Assembly: GCF_019976755.1 (NCBI RefSeq)
Contig: NZ_AP023441.1
Coordinates: 3,345,501 to 3,409,500 of the forward strand
DNA length: 64,000 bases
Direction of reading: 5' to 3'
From: Nostoc sp. MS1
GTDB taxonomy: Bacteria; Cyanobacteriota; Cyanobacteriia; Cyanobacteriales; Nostocaceae
The notes below the pieces were generated by a model. It saw only the letters and a program-made list of their open reading frames with translations, was not told the origin of the DNA and searched no databases. Position numbers and translations under genes: made by a program. Position 1 is the stretch's first letter, and every line of letters begins with the position of its first letter. Of this stretch, positions 1 through 8,451 are shown piece after piece.

Positions 1-386
1 TTTTCTTGTACACCTGCTAAATTCAAGACTTTTTCTTCGGGATTGAAACCAATGACATAAATATTCCAAGTCTCTTGGTTATCAGGGTTTTTCCAAGCCA
101 GGGGGTCAACATAGATAGGACTAACTGATTGCACACCAGTAAACCCCATTGCTTGGTAAAGTCTGCGTTGTGAGAAACGCTCCTGCGAAAATAGAGATTT
201 GTAGCGGCTATTCACCAGCACAATCTCGCCTTCTAAGCTGTTGTGTAGTTGCACAGCACCATCAAACAAAGCTTCCCGAATACCAAGTTGTAAAAACATT
301 AGCACATCTGCAAAAGCAATCCCAGCGATCGCCACTAGCATCCGTGCCTTTTCCCGCGATAATTGCAACCATGCTATATTTTTCAT
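1..386 (-). CDS. devC: DevC-type ABC transporter permease, N-terminal part (runs off window)
   Basis: Leftward reading frame open from an ATG at 386 to the window edge, about 128 residues. It begins MKNIAWLQLSREKARMLVAI, then a hydrophobic stretch typical of the first membrane helix of DevC/MacB-like permeases, followed by an extracytoplasmic region (GAVQLHNSLEGEIVLVNSRY). It lies directly after a DevB-like adaptor gene in the same direction, the usual devB-devC order. In Anabaena, DevBCA exports heterocyst envelope glycolipids; cyanobacterial genomes carry several paralogues, so the substrate here is unknown. The devA ATPase gene would be expected further left, outside the window. The family call is strong; the paralogue is not determined. 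Confidence 0.8.
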   Translation of the reverse strand, partial: MKNIAWLQLSREKARMLVAIAGIAFADVLMFLQLGIREALFDGAVQLHNSLEGEIVLVNSRYKSLFSQERFSQRRLYQAMGFTGVQSVSPIYVDPLAWKNPDNQETWNIYVIGFNPEEKVLNLAGVQE

Positions 387-481
387 TGTCATTAGTCATT
401 GGTCATTGGTCATTGGTCATTAGTCCATAGTCAACAGTCAACAGTCTTTTCCTCTAACCTCCTGCCTCCTACCTCCTGCCT
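387..481. repeat. Short tandem repeats filling the devB-devC gap
   Basis: The whole gap between the two genes is low-complexity repeat: units like gtcattg/gtcatta and agtccat/agtcaac, followed by a ctcctgcc/ctcctacc run. This is the short tandem repeat type scattered between genes in Nostocales. It probably lengthens the intercistronic spacer of the devB-devC transcript without separating the genes functionally. Confidence 0.85.
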
Positions 482-1672
482 TCAATTCAATGCGATCGCA
501 ACTTTGACTTTGGAGTTAGTTAAGCCTGTGACTCGCTTGCTTGATTTGGGGTTGAGGCGGATTTTGACTTCTACTACTCGCGCATCAATGTCGGCGGCTG
601 GGTCGGTGTTGAGTACGTCTTTTTTGGCGATGAGTAAGCCGATTTGTTCAACGGTTCCAGTTAATTCTCCGGGTAGGTTAAGTTGGGTGATTGTTGCACG
701 TTGTCCGACTTTGACGCGATTGATATCCAATTCATACACTTCGGCTACAGCATACATTTGATTCGTCTGTCCGATTTCGACAATACCTTTGTCGCTGACT
801 ACTTCCCCAGCTAAGGTATGAGTTTTCAGGATTTGACCAGCTTTAGGCGACCTGACATAAGCCAACTCTAAATTCGCTTGAGCTTCTTGGACTGCGGCTT
901 TAGCACTATCTATTTGTGCTTGTGCAGCTTGCACATCGGTAGGACGCACTTCGGCAATTTGGTTTAAGGTGGCTTTTGCTTGTCTGAGTCTTTCTTGTAG
1001 GGTTTCTGATGTTTGGCTGCGGTTGGCTAAGGCTTCTCGTAAACTGGCTTCGGCGGTTTCTAGTGTCAGCTTTTTACTATCTCTCATAGAGGCGGAAACT
1101 GCACCAGCTTCTTGCAGAGATTGATAACGTTGATATTCAATTTGTGCATTTCTCACTTCTGCTTCTAAGCGCTTCACCGTCGCCACTCTGGCTGCAACTT
1201 CTTGGCGTAATTCTGCTTCTAGTTCCGCAATTAAGGCTTGTTGCGCAGCAATTTCTCCCTGTTTTGCTCCTGCTTTTACCTGCGCTAATTGCGACTGTGC
1301 TACTACAACTTGTTGTTTTGCTCTGTTTAACGCTGCAAGGCGAGTATCGTGATTATCTAAGATACCAATGATTTGTCCTTTGGTGATGCGATCGCCTTGT
1401 TTGACTAAAAGTTCGACTACGCGGTTACTCCCAGCAGTCTGCGAAACTGATACCTGTACAACTTCACCTTGCGGTTCTATCCTCCCTAAAGCCGTAACAG
1501 CTTTGATTACAGGACGATGATCAACCACAACTGGGGTAATTTCTTTCCCTGGTCGCACTAGCAAATATAACGAACCAGCCACACTTGCCAAGCCTACGGC
1601 AACTATACCAACGATAAGCGATCTATTCGGATACTTGAGATTCCTGAACTGGTCTGGATGAAGGTTTTGCAT
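482..1672 (-). CDS. devB: DevB-like membrane fusion protein (HlyD family) of an ABC exporter
   Basis: A 396-residue periplasmic adaptor. One membrane anchor lies near residues 20-40 (SLIVGIVAVGLASVAGSLYL). It is followed by a split biotinyl-lipoyl-like domain (EPQGEVVQV to VVELLVKQGDRITKGQIIGILD), a long Ala/Gln/Glu-rich coiled-coil hairpin (about residues 110-265), and the returning lipoyl half and beta-barrel (YVRSPKAGQILK, IVEIGQTNQMYAVAEVYELD). Such proteins connect an inner-membrane ABC permease to an outer-membrane TolC channel. It precedes a DevC-like permease on the same strand. The length is normal for DevB. A divergent PadR gene with shared operator-like sites suggests repressor control. 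Confidence 0.88.
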   Translation of the reverse strand: MQNLHPDQFRNLKYPNRSLIVGIVAVGLASVAGSLYLLVRPGKEITPVVVDHRPVIKAVTALGRIEPQGEVVQVSVSQTAGSNRVVELLVKQGDRITKGQIIGILDNHDTRLAALNRAKQQVVVAQSQLAQVKAGAKQGEIAAQQALIAELEAELRQEVAARVATVKRLEAEVRNAQIEYQRYQSLQEAGAVSASMRDSKKLTLETAEASLREALANRSQTSETLQERLRQAKATLNQIAEVRPTDVQAAQAQIDSAKAAVQEAQANLELAYVRSPKAGQILKTHTLAGEVVSDKGIVEIGQTNQMYAVAEVYELDINRVKVGQRATITQLNLPGELTGTVEQIGLLIAKKDVLNTDPAADIDARVVEVKIRLNPKSSKRVTGLTNSKVKVAIALN

Positions 1673-1706
1673 GAGTTACCGCCTGGGTGTTGGCAGCTAA
1701 ATTTAC

Positions 1707-1771
1707 TGTATACAACATTTTATTATCAAAAAGTTTTACTCAATTTGTTGTGTACAAACTCTAGTGTACAC
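1707..1771. promoter_or_regulatory. Putative PadR operator: three TGTRYACA-type palindromes
   Basis: Between the divergent devB and padR starts lie three similar palindromic sites: TGTATACA (1707-1714), a near-palindrome centred on TGTACA (1751-1756) and GTGTACAC (1764-1771). The first two also form a larger inverted repeat, TGTATACAAC / GTTGTGTACA (1707-1716 and 1747-1756, 9 of 10 matching). PadR repressors bind such dyads in their own promoters and in those of adjacent efflux genes. Binding here is inferred from position and symmetry. Confidence 0.6.
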
Positions 1772-1800
1772 TTAAGAAAATATCTGTCAAGTAGTTCCTT

Positions 1801-2346
1801 ATGGGTTTATCGCAAGCAATCCTGACCTGTTTAATTGATGCTCCCCACAGTGGTTATGATTTGTCTAAAGTCTTCAGCGAATCAGTAGGATACTTTTGGC
1901 AAGCTTCTCAGCAACAAATTTACAGAGAACTGGGTAAACTTGAGTCTGCGGGTTTGATTGTGTCCGAAGTTATTCCCCGTGAAGGTCGCTTAGATAAAAA
2001 AGTGTACTCAATCACAGAACAAGGAAAGCAACACCTAATCGAGTGGATGCACAAACCCAGTGAACCAGACACCATTAGAGAAGATTTATTAGTCAAAATT
2101 TTTTCTGGCGGTATAGTACCAGTAAGCGTGCTGATAGAAGATGTTGCACGTTACCGCAGAATCCATTTAGATAAATTACTTACCTATCGAGAAATAGAAA
2201 AAGAAAACTGTCCTTATCCAAGGGAACTAAATAAGGAAGAAAAACTGAGGAGTTTAGTTTTAAAGGCGGGAATTAACTATGAGCAAGCTTGGATAAATTG
2301 GTGCGATGAAGCACTAGAAATATTAAAAACTATATCACCAAACTGA
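1801..2346 (+). CDS. PadR family transcriptional regulator
   Basis: A 181-residue protein with the PadR winged helix at residues 1-75 (SQAILTCLIDAPHSGYDLSK, then QQQIYRELGKLESAGLIVSE and RLDKKVYSITEQGKQHLIEW) and a C-terminal helical dimerisation region of the Vir-like type (residues 85-175). PadR proteins commonly repress neighbouring transporter genes and are relieved by small molecules. This gene is divergent from devB-devC, and the gap holds a three-site dyad, so it probably controls itself and the exporter. The ATG at 1801 starts exactly at the conserved first helix, although no strong Shine-Dalgarno sequence is visible. The inducer is unknown. Confidence 0.85.
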   Translation: MGLSQAILTCLIDAPHSGYDLSKVFSESVGYFWQASQQQIYRELGKLESAGLIVSEVIPREGRLDKKVYSITEQGKQHLIEWMHKPSEPDTIREDLLVKIFSGGIVPVSVLIEDVARYRRIHLDKLLTYREIEKENCPYPRELNKEEKLRSLVLKAGINYEQAWINWCDEALEILKTISPN

Positions 2347-2712
2347 AGATGACTATGATTAATAAGTATTTCTTTTAGGCTGCAATAGGAGACCTACTTA
2401 GGCTCTTTAGAGCTTAGTGTAACCATTCATGTAAAGTTTTGTATCAGTATCCAATATTTCTGGATCTCTGTATAAAAGCTAATAAGTAACTAAGTATTAA
2501 GTATTGCCAGATTAATTAGGAAAATTGAACGCTGTTAAATTGTAATAATTCAACATTTTTAATCTATAGCTGTGATATTTAGTAAATAATCAACAATTTT
2601 TATTGACTCATCATTTAATTTATTGAGTAAAATTGTTATAAATTGTGGTTTATCAGGGTTTATATTTCGTAGATATCAAACAAATAAAACTTGCCATAGA
2701 GGGACTCAAACC

Positions 2713-3039
2713 GTGAAATATTTCTTTCTTACTGAAGGATGGACTATTGGTAGAGTATGGGGATCTGAAGGATTATGGCAGATAACAGCATGGCGTAGGC
2801 AACCTGACATTCAACGTCTCAATATTTCTCTAGTAGAAAACAACGAATTAATGTGGCTTTATCGCATTGAAGATGCCGTTATTACTGTAGAAGTTAAACC
2901 AACCACATCAGCTATAGTTAGCCAAGCTATCGGTCAAGTAGTGCTAAAACGCCTCATGACAGCAGAACAAGTAATTGAACGTTTAGAGACAGCAGAAGCT
3001 AAGTGTCAGTTGCAAAACATTCAATCAGTCCTACTTTAG
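2713..3039 (+). CDS. Hypothetical protein, about 108 aa
   Basis: No family was recognised. The frame extends upstream to an ATG at 2623, but the GTG at 2713 is preferred: it follows an AGAGGGA ribosome-binding sequence and opens the conserved-looking part (KYFFLTEGWTIGRVWGSEGLW). The protein is small and globular, with several aromatic residues near the start, an alternating beta-rich middle (RLNISLVENNELMWLYRIEDAVITVEVKP is seen as two strands) and an amphipathic C-terminal helix (AEQVIERLETAEAKCQLQN). No signal peptide or membrane segment is visible. Its neighbours do not suggest a role. Confidence 0.6.
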   Translation: MKYFFLTEGWTIGRVWGSEGLWQITAWRRQPDIQRLNISLVENNELMWLYRIEDAVITVEVKPTTSAIVSQAIGQVVLKRLMTAEQVIERLETAEAKCQLQNIQSVLL

Positions 3040-3332
3040 CTCAAACATAGTTTGAAGCAGAAAATCTAGCAATAAGTAGAAAGTAGATATAACATCATTT
3101 TCAGGCGGCTTTAAAATCTCCGTCTGAAATTTGTTTAGTTTTAAAATAGTTAATGTTTATTAAGCTTCAATGTAGGCAAAACCATAGAATTAGCCACTCT
3201 CAAATCGGATGTTGCTGTAATAGTCAATATTCAAGAGGAGAAACCTGAAAGAGAGGCTAAAAACTTGAATTGAATGTCATTTGTGGCTCCTGCAAGATAA
3301 ACTGCATGAGTAACTGTAGCGAATTTGATTCA

Positions 3333-4025
3333 ATGTTTAACACCCTTGTTGTTGCAGGTGCTAGTCGTGGAATTGGTCTTGCGGTTGCCTCACACTTTGC
3401 ACCCAAGTCCCACCGATTACTGGCTGTATCTCGTACATTAGCACCTGTTGGGGAGTGGGTAAGCGCTGATTTATCTTCCCTGTCTGGTATGGAAACAACT
3501 GCAAAAGCAGTCGGTAGCGATGTGCTAGATGCCTTGTTGTATATGGGTGGGACATGGGAAACAAACGCCTTCACCCCTGATTACAACTTTGAGCATTGTT
3601 CAGATGAAGATATTACAAGAGTTATCGAAGTTAACTTAGTTGCCCCAATTCGTTTGGTTAAAGCCCTTTTACCTGCACTGCGGCGCTCGGCAAATCCAAA
3701 AATTATCTTCATGGGAGCCTTGTCTGGACGCGATAACTTTCCTGCTAGAGAAGTGGCAAACTCAGCATCTAAGTTTGGGTTACGTGGTGTAGTTCATGCG
3801 CTAAGAGAGGAACTAAGATCACAACAAATTAGCGTAACTGTAATTAATCCTGGCAACGTGGGAACGCCAGAAGTCCTTGAAGATTTTGGAAAAAAAGCGC
3901 TTTTAGGTGGTAAAGCCATTCCTCTCAACGACTTACTCAGTATAATCGACTGCATACTGTCTTTGTCTAGAGAAACCTGCCTCAAAGAAATCGATGTGGC
4001 TGCAATGCTTGGTACTGGTGCTTAA
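3333..4025 (+). CDS. Short-chain dehydrogenase/reductase-like protein with altered catalytic Tyr
   Basis: Rossmann-fold SDR protein with the cofactor motif GASRGIG near the N-terminus. Further motifs include a helix-5 region with NLVAPIRLVKALLPAL, strand 5 KIIFMGALSG, and the substrate-side segment INPGNVGTP. At the catalytic YxxxK position the sequence reads N-S-A-S-K, so Tyr is replaced by Asn while Lys remains; the usual Ser of strand 5 appears as GALSG. Classical oxidoreductase activity is therefore doubtful. In-frame ATGs also occur at 3270 and 3306; 3333 is chosen because it sits just before the first beta strand. There is no operon partner: psbB follows after 430 bp. Confidence 0.75.
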   Translation: MFNTLVVAGASRGIGLAVASHFAPKSHRLLAVSRTLAPVGEWVSADLSSLSGMETTAKAVGSDVLDALLYMGGTWETNAFTPDYNFEHCSDEDITRVIEVNLVAPIRLVKALLPALRRSANPKIIFMGALSGRDNFPAREVANSASKFGLRGVVHALREELRSQQISVTVINPGNVGTPEVLEDFGKKALLGGKAIPLNDLLSIIDCILSLSRETCLKEIDVAAMLGTGA

Positions 4026-4435
4026 CTCAGCATTGGCAGTGGGCAGTAAGATTAGCAACGGCCAGAAGTATAGAAACAATACTTTTACTCTAATTGTAAA
4101 GATTTATAAAGTTACACAGAATAACTTCTAACCCCGAATTATGGGAAGATGAACCTTACAGGCGAGGCAATCACATTGATTGAACCGCTTGCAAACAGTT
4201 CCATCAATAGTTACACTTTTTAAAACATTCTCATTTTTACTTGGCGATCGCTACCCTCTAGGGACACAATCCCAAGCGGTTGAGCTTGCCAAATAACCCA
4301 CTGTTCTGGATTAATAAATTTAGACGTGGTAAAGGATCAGACTCTGGCAATAAATAAAATTTCAGAGAAGTCCGAGGTGAGGCTTCCAACCTTGGAACCT
4401 TAAGTAAGAAAATTGTTTTGTAAACATAACTCATC

Positions 4436-4444
4436 GAGGAGGAG
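4436..4444 (+). promoter_or_regulatory. Strong ribosome-binding site of psbB
   Basis: GAGGAGGAG lies eight bases upstream of the psbB ATG at 4453, an unusually strong Shine-Dalgarno match for this window and consistent with high expression. The rest of the 4026-4452 leader contains no open reading frame that I can support. Confidence 0.75.
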
Positions 4445-4452
4445 CGTAGTCG

Positions 4453-5982
4453 ATGGGACTACCCTGGTACCGAGTACATACAGTTGTTCTGAATGACCCA
4501 GGACGGCTGATTTCTGTACACTTGATGCACACAGCCCTGGTGGCAGGCTGGGCTGGTTCGATGGCACTATACGAACTAGCTATTTATGACCCTAGTGACC
4601 CAGTTCTCAACCCGATGTGGCGGCAAGGCATGTTCGTGCTACCCTTCATGGCACGACTAGGCGTTACCCAATCTTGGGGCGGTTGGAGCGTGACTGGTGG
4701 CCCTGCAACTGACCCTGGTTTCTGGTCATTTGAAGGCGTTGCTGCTGCTCACATCGTACTTTCTGGTCTATTGTTCCTAGCTGCCGTATGGCACTGGGTT
4801 TACTGGGATTTGGAACTCTTTAGAGATCCTCGTACTGGTGAACCTGCTCTCGACTTGCCAAAAATGTTTGGCATTCACCTGTTCTTATCTGGTCTACTTT
4901 GTTTCGGTTTTGGTGCTTTCCACCTCACAGGCTTATTTGGCCCGGGAATGTGGATTTCTGACCCCTATGGGGTAACTGGTAGCGTCCAGCCAGTAGCACC
5001 AGAATGGGGGCCAGACGGATTTAACCCATTCAACCCAGGCGGTGTAGTAGCTCACCACATTGCTGCGGGTATCGTCGGTATTATCGCTGGTTTATTCCAC
5101 CTCACAGTTAGACCACCCGAAAGGCTCTACAAAGCCCTGCGGATGGGTAACATTGAAACCGTACTTTCCAGTAGTATTGCGGCAGTATTCTTTGCAGCTT
5201 TCGTAGTCGCCGGAACCATGTGGTACGGTAACGCTACCACCCCAATTGAGTTGTTCGGCCCCACCCGTTACCAATGGGATCAAGGTTACTTCCATCAAGA
5301 AATTGAGCGCCGCGTGCAGAACAGCGTAGCTCAAGGTGCAAGCCTTTCTGAAGCTTGGTCACAAATTCCTGAAAAACTAGCATTCTACGATTACGTAGGT
5401 AACAGTCCCGCTAAAGGTGGTTTGTTCCGTACCGGGCCAATGGTTAAGGGTGATGGTATTGCCCAATCTTGGCAAGGTCATGCTGTGTTCAAGGATTCTG
5501 AAGGACGCGAACTAACTGTACGTCGTCTGCCTAACTTCTTTGAAACCTTCCCAGTAATCTTGACCGATGCTGATGGTGTTGTCCGCGCTGACATCCCCTT
5601 CCGTCGGGCAGAATCTAAGTATAGCTTTGAGCAAACTGGTGTAACAGTTAGTTTCTACGGTGGCGATTTGAATGGTAAAACCTTTACCGACCCCGCCGAT
5701 GTGAAGAAATATGCCCGTAAAGCTCAAGGCGGCGAAATCTTTGAATTTGACCGTGAAACTTTAAACTCTGACGGTGTATTCCGTACATCTCCCAGAGGTT
5801 GGTTTACGTTCGGTCATGCTGTATTCGCTCTATTATTCTTCTTTGGTCATCTTTGGCACGGCGCTAGGACAATCTACCGAGATGTATTCGCTGGTGTGGA
5901 TGCGGATCTAGAAGAACAAGTAGAGTGGGGTTTATTCCAGAAAGTGGGTGACAAGTCAACCCGCGTTCGGAACGAAGCTTAA
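4453..5982 (+). CDS. psbB: Photosystem II CP47 chlorophyll apoprotein
   Basis: A 509-residue core antenna protein of photosystem II that binds about 16 chlorophyll a molecules and passes excitation energy to the D1/D2 reaction centre in the thylakoid membrane. The N-terminus MGLPWYRVHTVVLNDPGR and the six membrane spans with paired His ligands (VHLMHTALVAGW, AAAHIVLSG, FGIHLFLSG, VVAHHIAAGIVG, FTFGHAVFALLFFFGHLWHG) are diagnostic. The large lumenal loop lies between spans V and VI (about residues 255-450). The length is exactly typical. psbT follows 75 bp downstream on the same transcript. Confidence 0.98.
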   Translation: MGLPWYRVHTVVLNDPGRLISVHLMHTALVAGWAGSMALYELAIYDPSDPVLNPMWRQGMFVLPFMARLGVTQSWGGWSVTGGPATDPGFWSFEGVAAAHIVLSGLLFLAAVWHWVYWDLELFRDPRTGEPALDLPKMFGIHLFLSGLLCFGFGAFHLTGLFGPGMWISDPYGVTGSVQPVAPEWGPDGFNPFNPGGVVAHHIAAGIVGIIAGLFHLTVRPPERLYKALRMGNIETVLSSSIAAVFFAAFVVAGTMWYGNATTPIELFGPTRYQWDQGYFHQEIERRVQNSVAQGASLSEAWSQIPEKLAFYDYVGNSPAKGGLFRTGPMVKGDGIAQSWQGHAVFKDSEGRELTVRRLPNFFETFPVILTDADGVVRADIPFRRAESKYSFEQTGVTVSFYGGDLNGKTFTDPADVKKYARKAQGGEIFEFDRETLNSDGVFRTSPRGWFTFGHAVFALLFFFGHLWHGARTIYRDVFAGVDADLEEQVEWGLFQKVGDKSTRVRNEA

Positions 5983-6057
5983 TCTAGGTGCTGAGTTAAA
6001 GGATTAACTCAGCACTCATAACTTTAATTACTCGCTGGATAGGCAGGAGTTTTTAAT

Positions 6058-6162
6058 ATGGAAAGCGTTGCGTACATTTTAATTTTGACCCTAGCAATAG
6101 GCGTTCTCTTTTTTGCGATCGCATTCCGCGAACCACCCCGCATCGAGAGAAAAGAGAAGTAA
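6058..6162 (+). CDS. psbT: Photosystem II protein T
   Basis: A 34-residue single-span photosystem II subunit starting MESVAYILILTLAIGVLFF and ending in the basic tail REPPRIERKEK, characteristic of PsbT. It sits at the PSII dimer interface near D1 and supports dimer stability and repair. An AGGAG at 6045-6049 is eight bases before the ATG. It is cotranscribed with psbB (75-bp gap) and followed by a strong hairpin terminator. Confidence 0.95.
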   Translation: MESVAYILILTLAIGVLFFAIAFREPPRIERKEK

Positions 6163-6201
6163 GGTAGTTAATACTACTCTTCCTAATTTCAATAAAAGCT
6201 T

Positions 6202-6245
6202 ATATCCGTTGTTTTTCTAGGAAAACAACGGATATTGTTTGTTTT
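6202..6245 (+). terminator. Intrinsic terminator of psbB-psbT
   Basis: A perfect 14-bp stem (ATATCCGTTGTTTT at 6202-6215, complement at 6222-6235) with a six-base loop, followed by a T-rich stretch. It lies 40 bp after the psbT stop codon. Confidence 0.85.
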
Positions 6246-6540
6246 GGCTTAAACAACAAGAAAGTCTAAATTTTTTTGTTTATTCTCTGAAATTCAGAAC
6301 AAAGAATTTATAATTACAAGTTATATGGGTTTATGCTCCCTACCAAAAAACTTGCTAACAAAATTTTCACAGATAGATTGTGATACAATTATCTATCTGG
6401 AAGTTAATATGTGTGAATACTAGCTTTTCTGCGCTAGGATAAGACAAAGATATAAGTGTACACTACCCATTCAGGCAGTTGCATACACATGGCTAATATG
6501 GCATAACCACTACGGAGACTCGAACCAGGAACAAATCAGC

Positions 6541-7560
6541 ATGGTCAATCAGAATTTAACCGCTACAGAAATTGGATTTACTCACGAGGATTTCGCTGCC
6601 CTACTTGACAAGTACGACTATCACTTTAGTCCTGGGGACATCGTACCAGGTACAGTTTTTAGTATAGAACCGCGCGGCGCTCTGATTGACATAGGTGCTA
6701 AAACAGCAGCATATATACCTATACAAGAAATGTCTATAAACCGGGTCGATGCCCCGGAAGAAGTTTTACAATCAAACGAAACCAGAGAATTTTTCATCCT
6801 TACCGATGAGAACGAAGATGGACAGCTAACCCTATCCATTCGCCGCATCGAATACATGCGTGCTTGGGAGCGTGTACGCCAATTACAAGCAGAAGACGCT
6901 ACAGTCCGCTCTGGCGTGTTTGCTACCAACCGTGGTGGTGCTTTGGTAAGAATTGAAGGACTACGAGGCTTTATTCCTGGTTCTCACATCAGCACCCGCA
7001 AACCCAAAGAAGAATTAGTAGGCGAAGAACTACCCTTAAAATTCTTAGAAGTAGACGAAGAGCGTAACCGTCTTGTATTATCTCATCGTCGCGCCTTGGT
7101 TGAGCGCAAGATGAACCGCCTAGAAGTAGGTGAAGTAGTTATCGGTACAGTTCGCGGTATCAAGCCTTACGGTGCATTTATTGACATCGGTGGTGTTAGC
7201 GGCTTGTTACACATCTCAGAAATTTCCCACGAACATATTGATACACCCCATAGCGTGTTCAATGTCAATGATGAAGTGAAAGTAATGATCATTGACTTGG
7301 ATGCGGAAAGAGGCAGAATTTCTTTATCTACCAAGCAGTTAGAACCAGAACCCGGTGACATGATCAAAAACCGTGATTTGGTTTATGATAAAGCCGAGGA
7401 AATGGCAGCTAAATACAGAGAACAATTGTTGGCTAAACAACAAGGCATTACTCTACCAGTGGAAGGTGCAGAAGATGTAATTGAGGAAGAAATTGAAATT
7501 CCTTCTGCTACCGAAGATCCTGTAGTTGAAGAAGAAATTCCAGCAGCTATTGAAGAGTAA
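6541..7560 (+). CDS. rpsA: 30S ribosomal protein S1 (cyanobacterial, three S1 domains)
   Basis: A 339-residue RNA-binding protein. Three S1 (OB-fold) repeats are visible: about residues 30-100 (GDIVPGTVFSIEPRGALIDIG), 115-185 (VRSGVFATNRGGALVRIEGLRGFIPGS, each seen as part of the domain) and 195-270 (GEVVIGTVRGIKPYGAFIDIGGVSGLLHISE). A Glu-rich acidic tail follows. S1 brings mRNA to the 30S subunit; cyanobacterial and chloroplast forms have three domains rather than the six of E. coli. It has its own long leader after the psbT terminator (6246-6540), which contains no other gene. The nrdR gene that I expect next to psbT in many cyanobacteria is not seen here. Confidence 0.95.
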   Translation: MVNQNLTATEIGFTHEDFAALLDKYDYHFSPGDIVPGTVFSIEPRGALIDIGAKTAAYIPIQEMSINRVDAPEEVLQSNETREFFILTDENEDGQLTLSIRRIEYMRAWERVRQLQAEDATVRSGVFATNRGGALVRIEGLRGFIPGSHISTRKPKEELVGEELPLKFLEVDEERNRLVLSHRRALVERKMNRLEVGEVVIGTVRGIKPYGAFIDIGGVSGLLHISEISHEHIDTPHSVFNVNDEVKVMIIDLDAERGRISLSTKQLEPEPGDMIKNRDLVYDKAEEMAAKYREQLLAKQQGITLPVEGAEDVIEEEIEIPSATEDPVVEEEIPAAIEE

Positions 7561-7600
7561 GATAGTTTTGATTTAACTGTCATTTAAAATATCAAAGAGT

Positions 7601-7627
7601 AAAAGAGGGGTTTTCCCTCTTTTTTTA
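7601..7627 (+). terminator. Intrinsic terminator of rpsA
   Basis: A hairpin with AAAAGAGGG (7601-7609) pairing with CCCTCTTTT (7615-7623), a five-base loop and a T run. It lies 40 bp after the rpsA stop and immediately before the HAD hydrolase gene. Confidence 0.85.
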
Positions 7628-7653
7628 TTTTGTATTCATTTGAGGTTGATACT

Positions 7654-8388
7654 GTGGCAACTATTAAGTGTAGAGACATTACATTTACTAACATTCAAGC
7701 AATTATATTTGATAAAAATGGTACTTTAGAAGACTCAGAAGTTTACTTGCGATCGCTCGGACAAAAAGCAGCCAGAATCATCGACGCTCAATTTCCTGGT
7801 ACTGGCGAACCCTTGTTAATGGCTTATGGCATCAACGGCGATGTTCTCGACCCAGCCGGTATAGTGGCGGTATCCAGTCGCCGCGAAACAGAAATAGCCA
7901 CAGCCGCCTACATCGCCGAAACTGGGAAAGGATGGTTTGACTCACTCAGAACAGCGCGTCAAGCTTTGGATGATGCAGAAAAGTATCTTGGCGTAACCCC
8001 AGCACCTTTATTTACAGGCGCATTAGAAATTTTACAATCATTATCAGCCGCCGGACTCAAACTTGGTATCGTTTCCGCCGCCTCAACCCAAGAAGTAAAA
8101 AACTTTGTCACCCATCATCAATTAACTAATTACATCCAAGCGCAAATAGGGGTAGATGACGGCCCTAGTAAACCAGATCCCATATTATTGTTACAAGCTT
8201 GCAAAATTTTAGGCGTAGAACCAAGCGCTACATTAATGGTAGGTGATGCTGTTGGTGATGTGCAGTTAGCTCGTAACGCTAAAGCAGCAGGTTGTATCGG
8301 TATCAGTTGGATAAATAAACCCCATAATGTGCAAGGTGCAGATGTAGTGATTAGTCGGTTAGATGAAATTCAAATTGTGGAAGGTTAA
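7654..8388 (+). CDS. HAD superfamily hydrolase
   Basis: A phosphatase-like protein of about 244 residues. Motif I is IIFDKNGTLED, so the second Asp of the usual DxDGT, the general acid/base, is Asn. Motif II is GIVSAAS, motif III is the Lys in SKPDP, and motif IV is GDAVGDVQLARNA. The cap lies between motifs I and II (about residues 30-110), as in subfamily I phosphoglycolate-phosphatase-like enzymes. A TTG at 7630 could start the frame, but the GTG at 7654 has an upstream TGAGG and begins just ahead of the core, so it is preferred. The substrate is unknown; the Asn may lower phosphatase turnover. Confidence 0.8.
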   Translation: MATIKCRDITFTNIQAIIFDKNGTLEDSEVYLRSLGQKAARIIDAQFPGTGEPLLMAYGINGDVLDPAGIVAVSSRRETEIATAAYIAETGKGWFDSLRTARQALDDAEKYLGVTPAPLFTGALEILQSLSAAGLKLGIVSAASTQEVKNFVTHHQLTNYIQAQIGVDDGPSKPDPILLLQACKILGVEPSATLMVGDAVGDVQLARNAKAAGCIGISWINKPHNVQGADVVISRLDEIQIVEG

Positions 8389-8451
8389 AGGCTAGAGGTT
8401 AGAAAATAGAAAGTAAGAAATCGAGCATTAACTCATAATGGAGAAACGCTG

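Noticed and set aside
3150..3272. A start-less frame reading ATLKSDVAVIVNIQEEKPER before the SDR gene.
   Set aside because: Fewer than 45 codons, no start codon and no recognised family; possibly a gene remnant but not supported.
6481..6540. A GGTTCGAGTC-like block on the minus strand before rpsA, suggesting a tRNA T-arm.
   Set aside because: The flanking bases do not pair as a T-stem, and no anticodon or acceptor stem is present.
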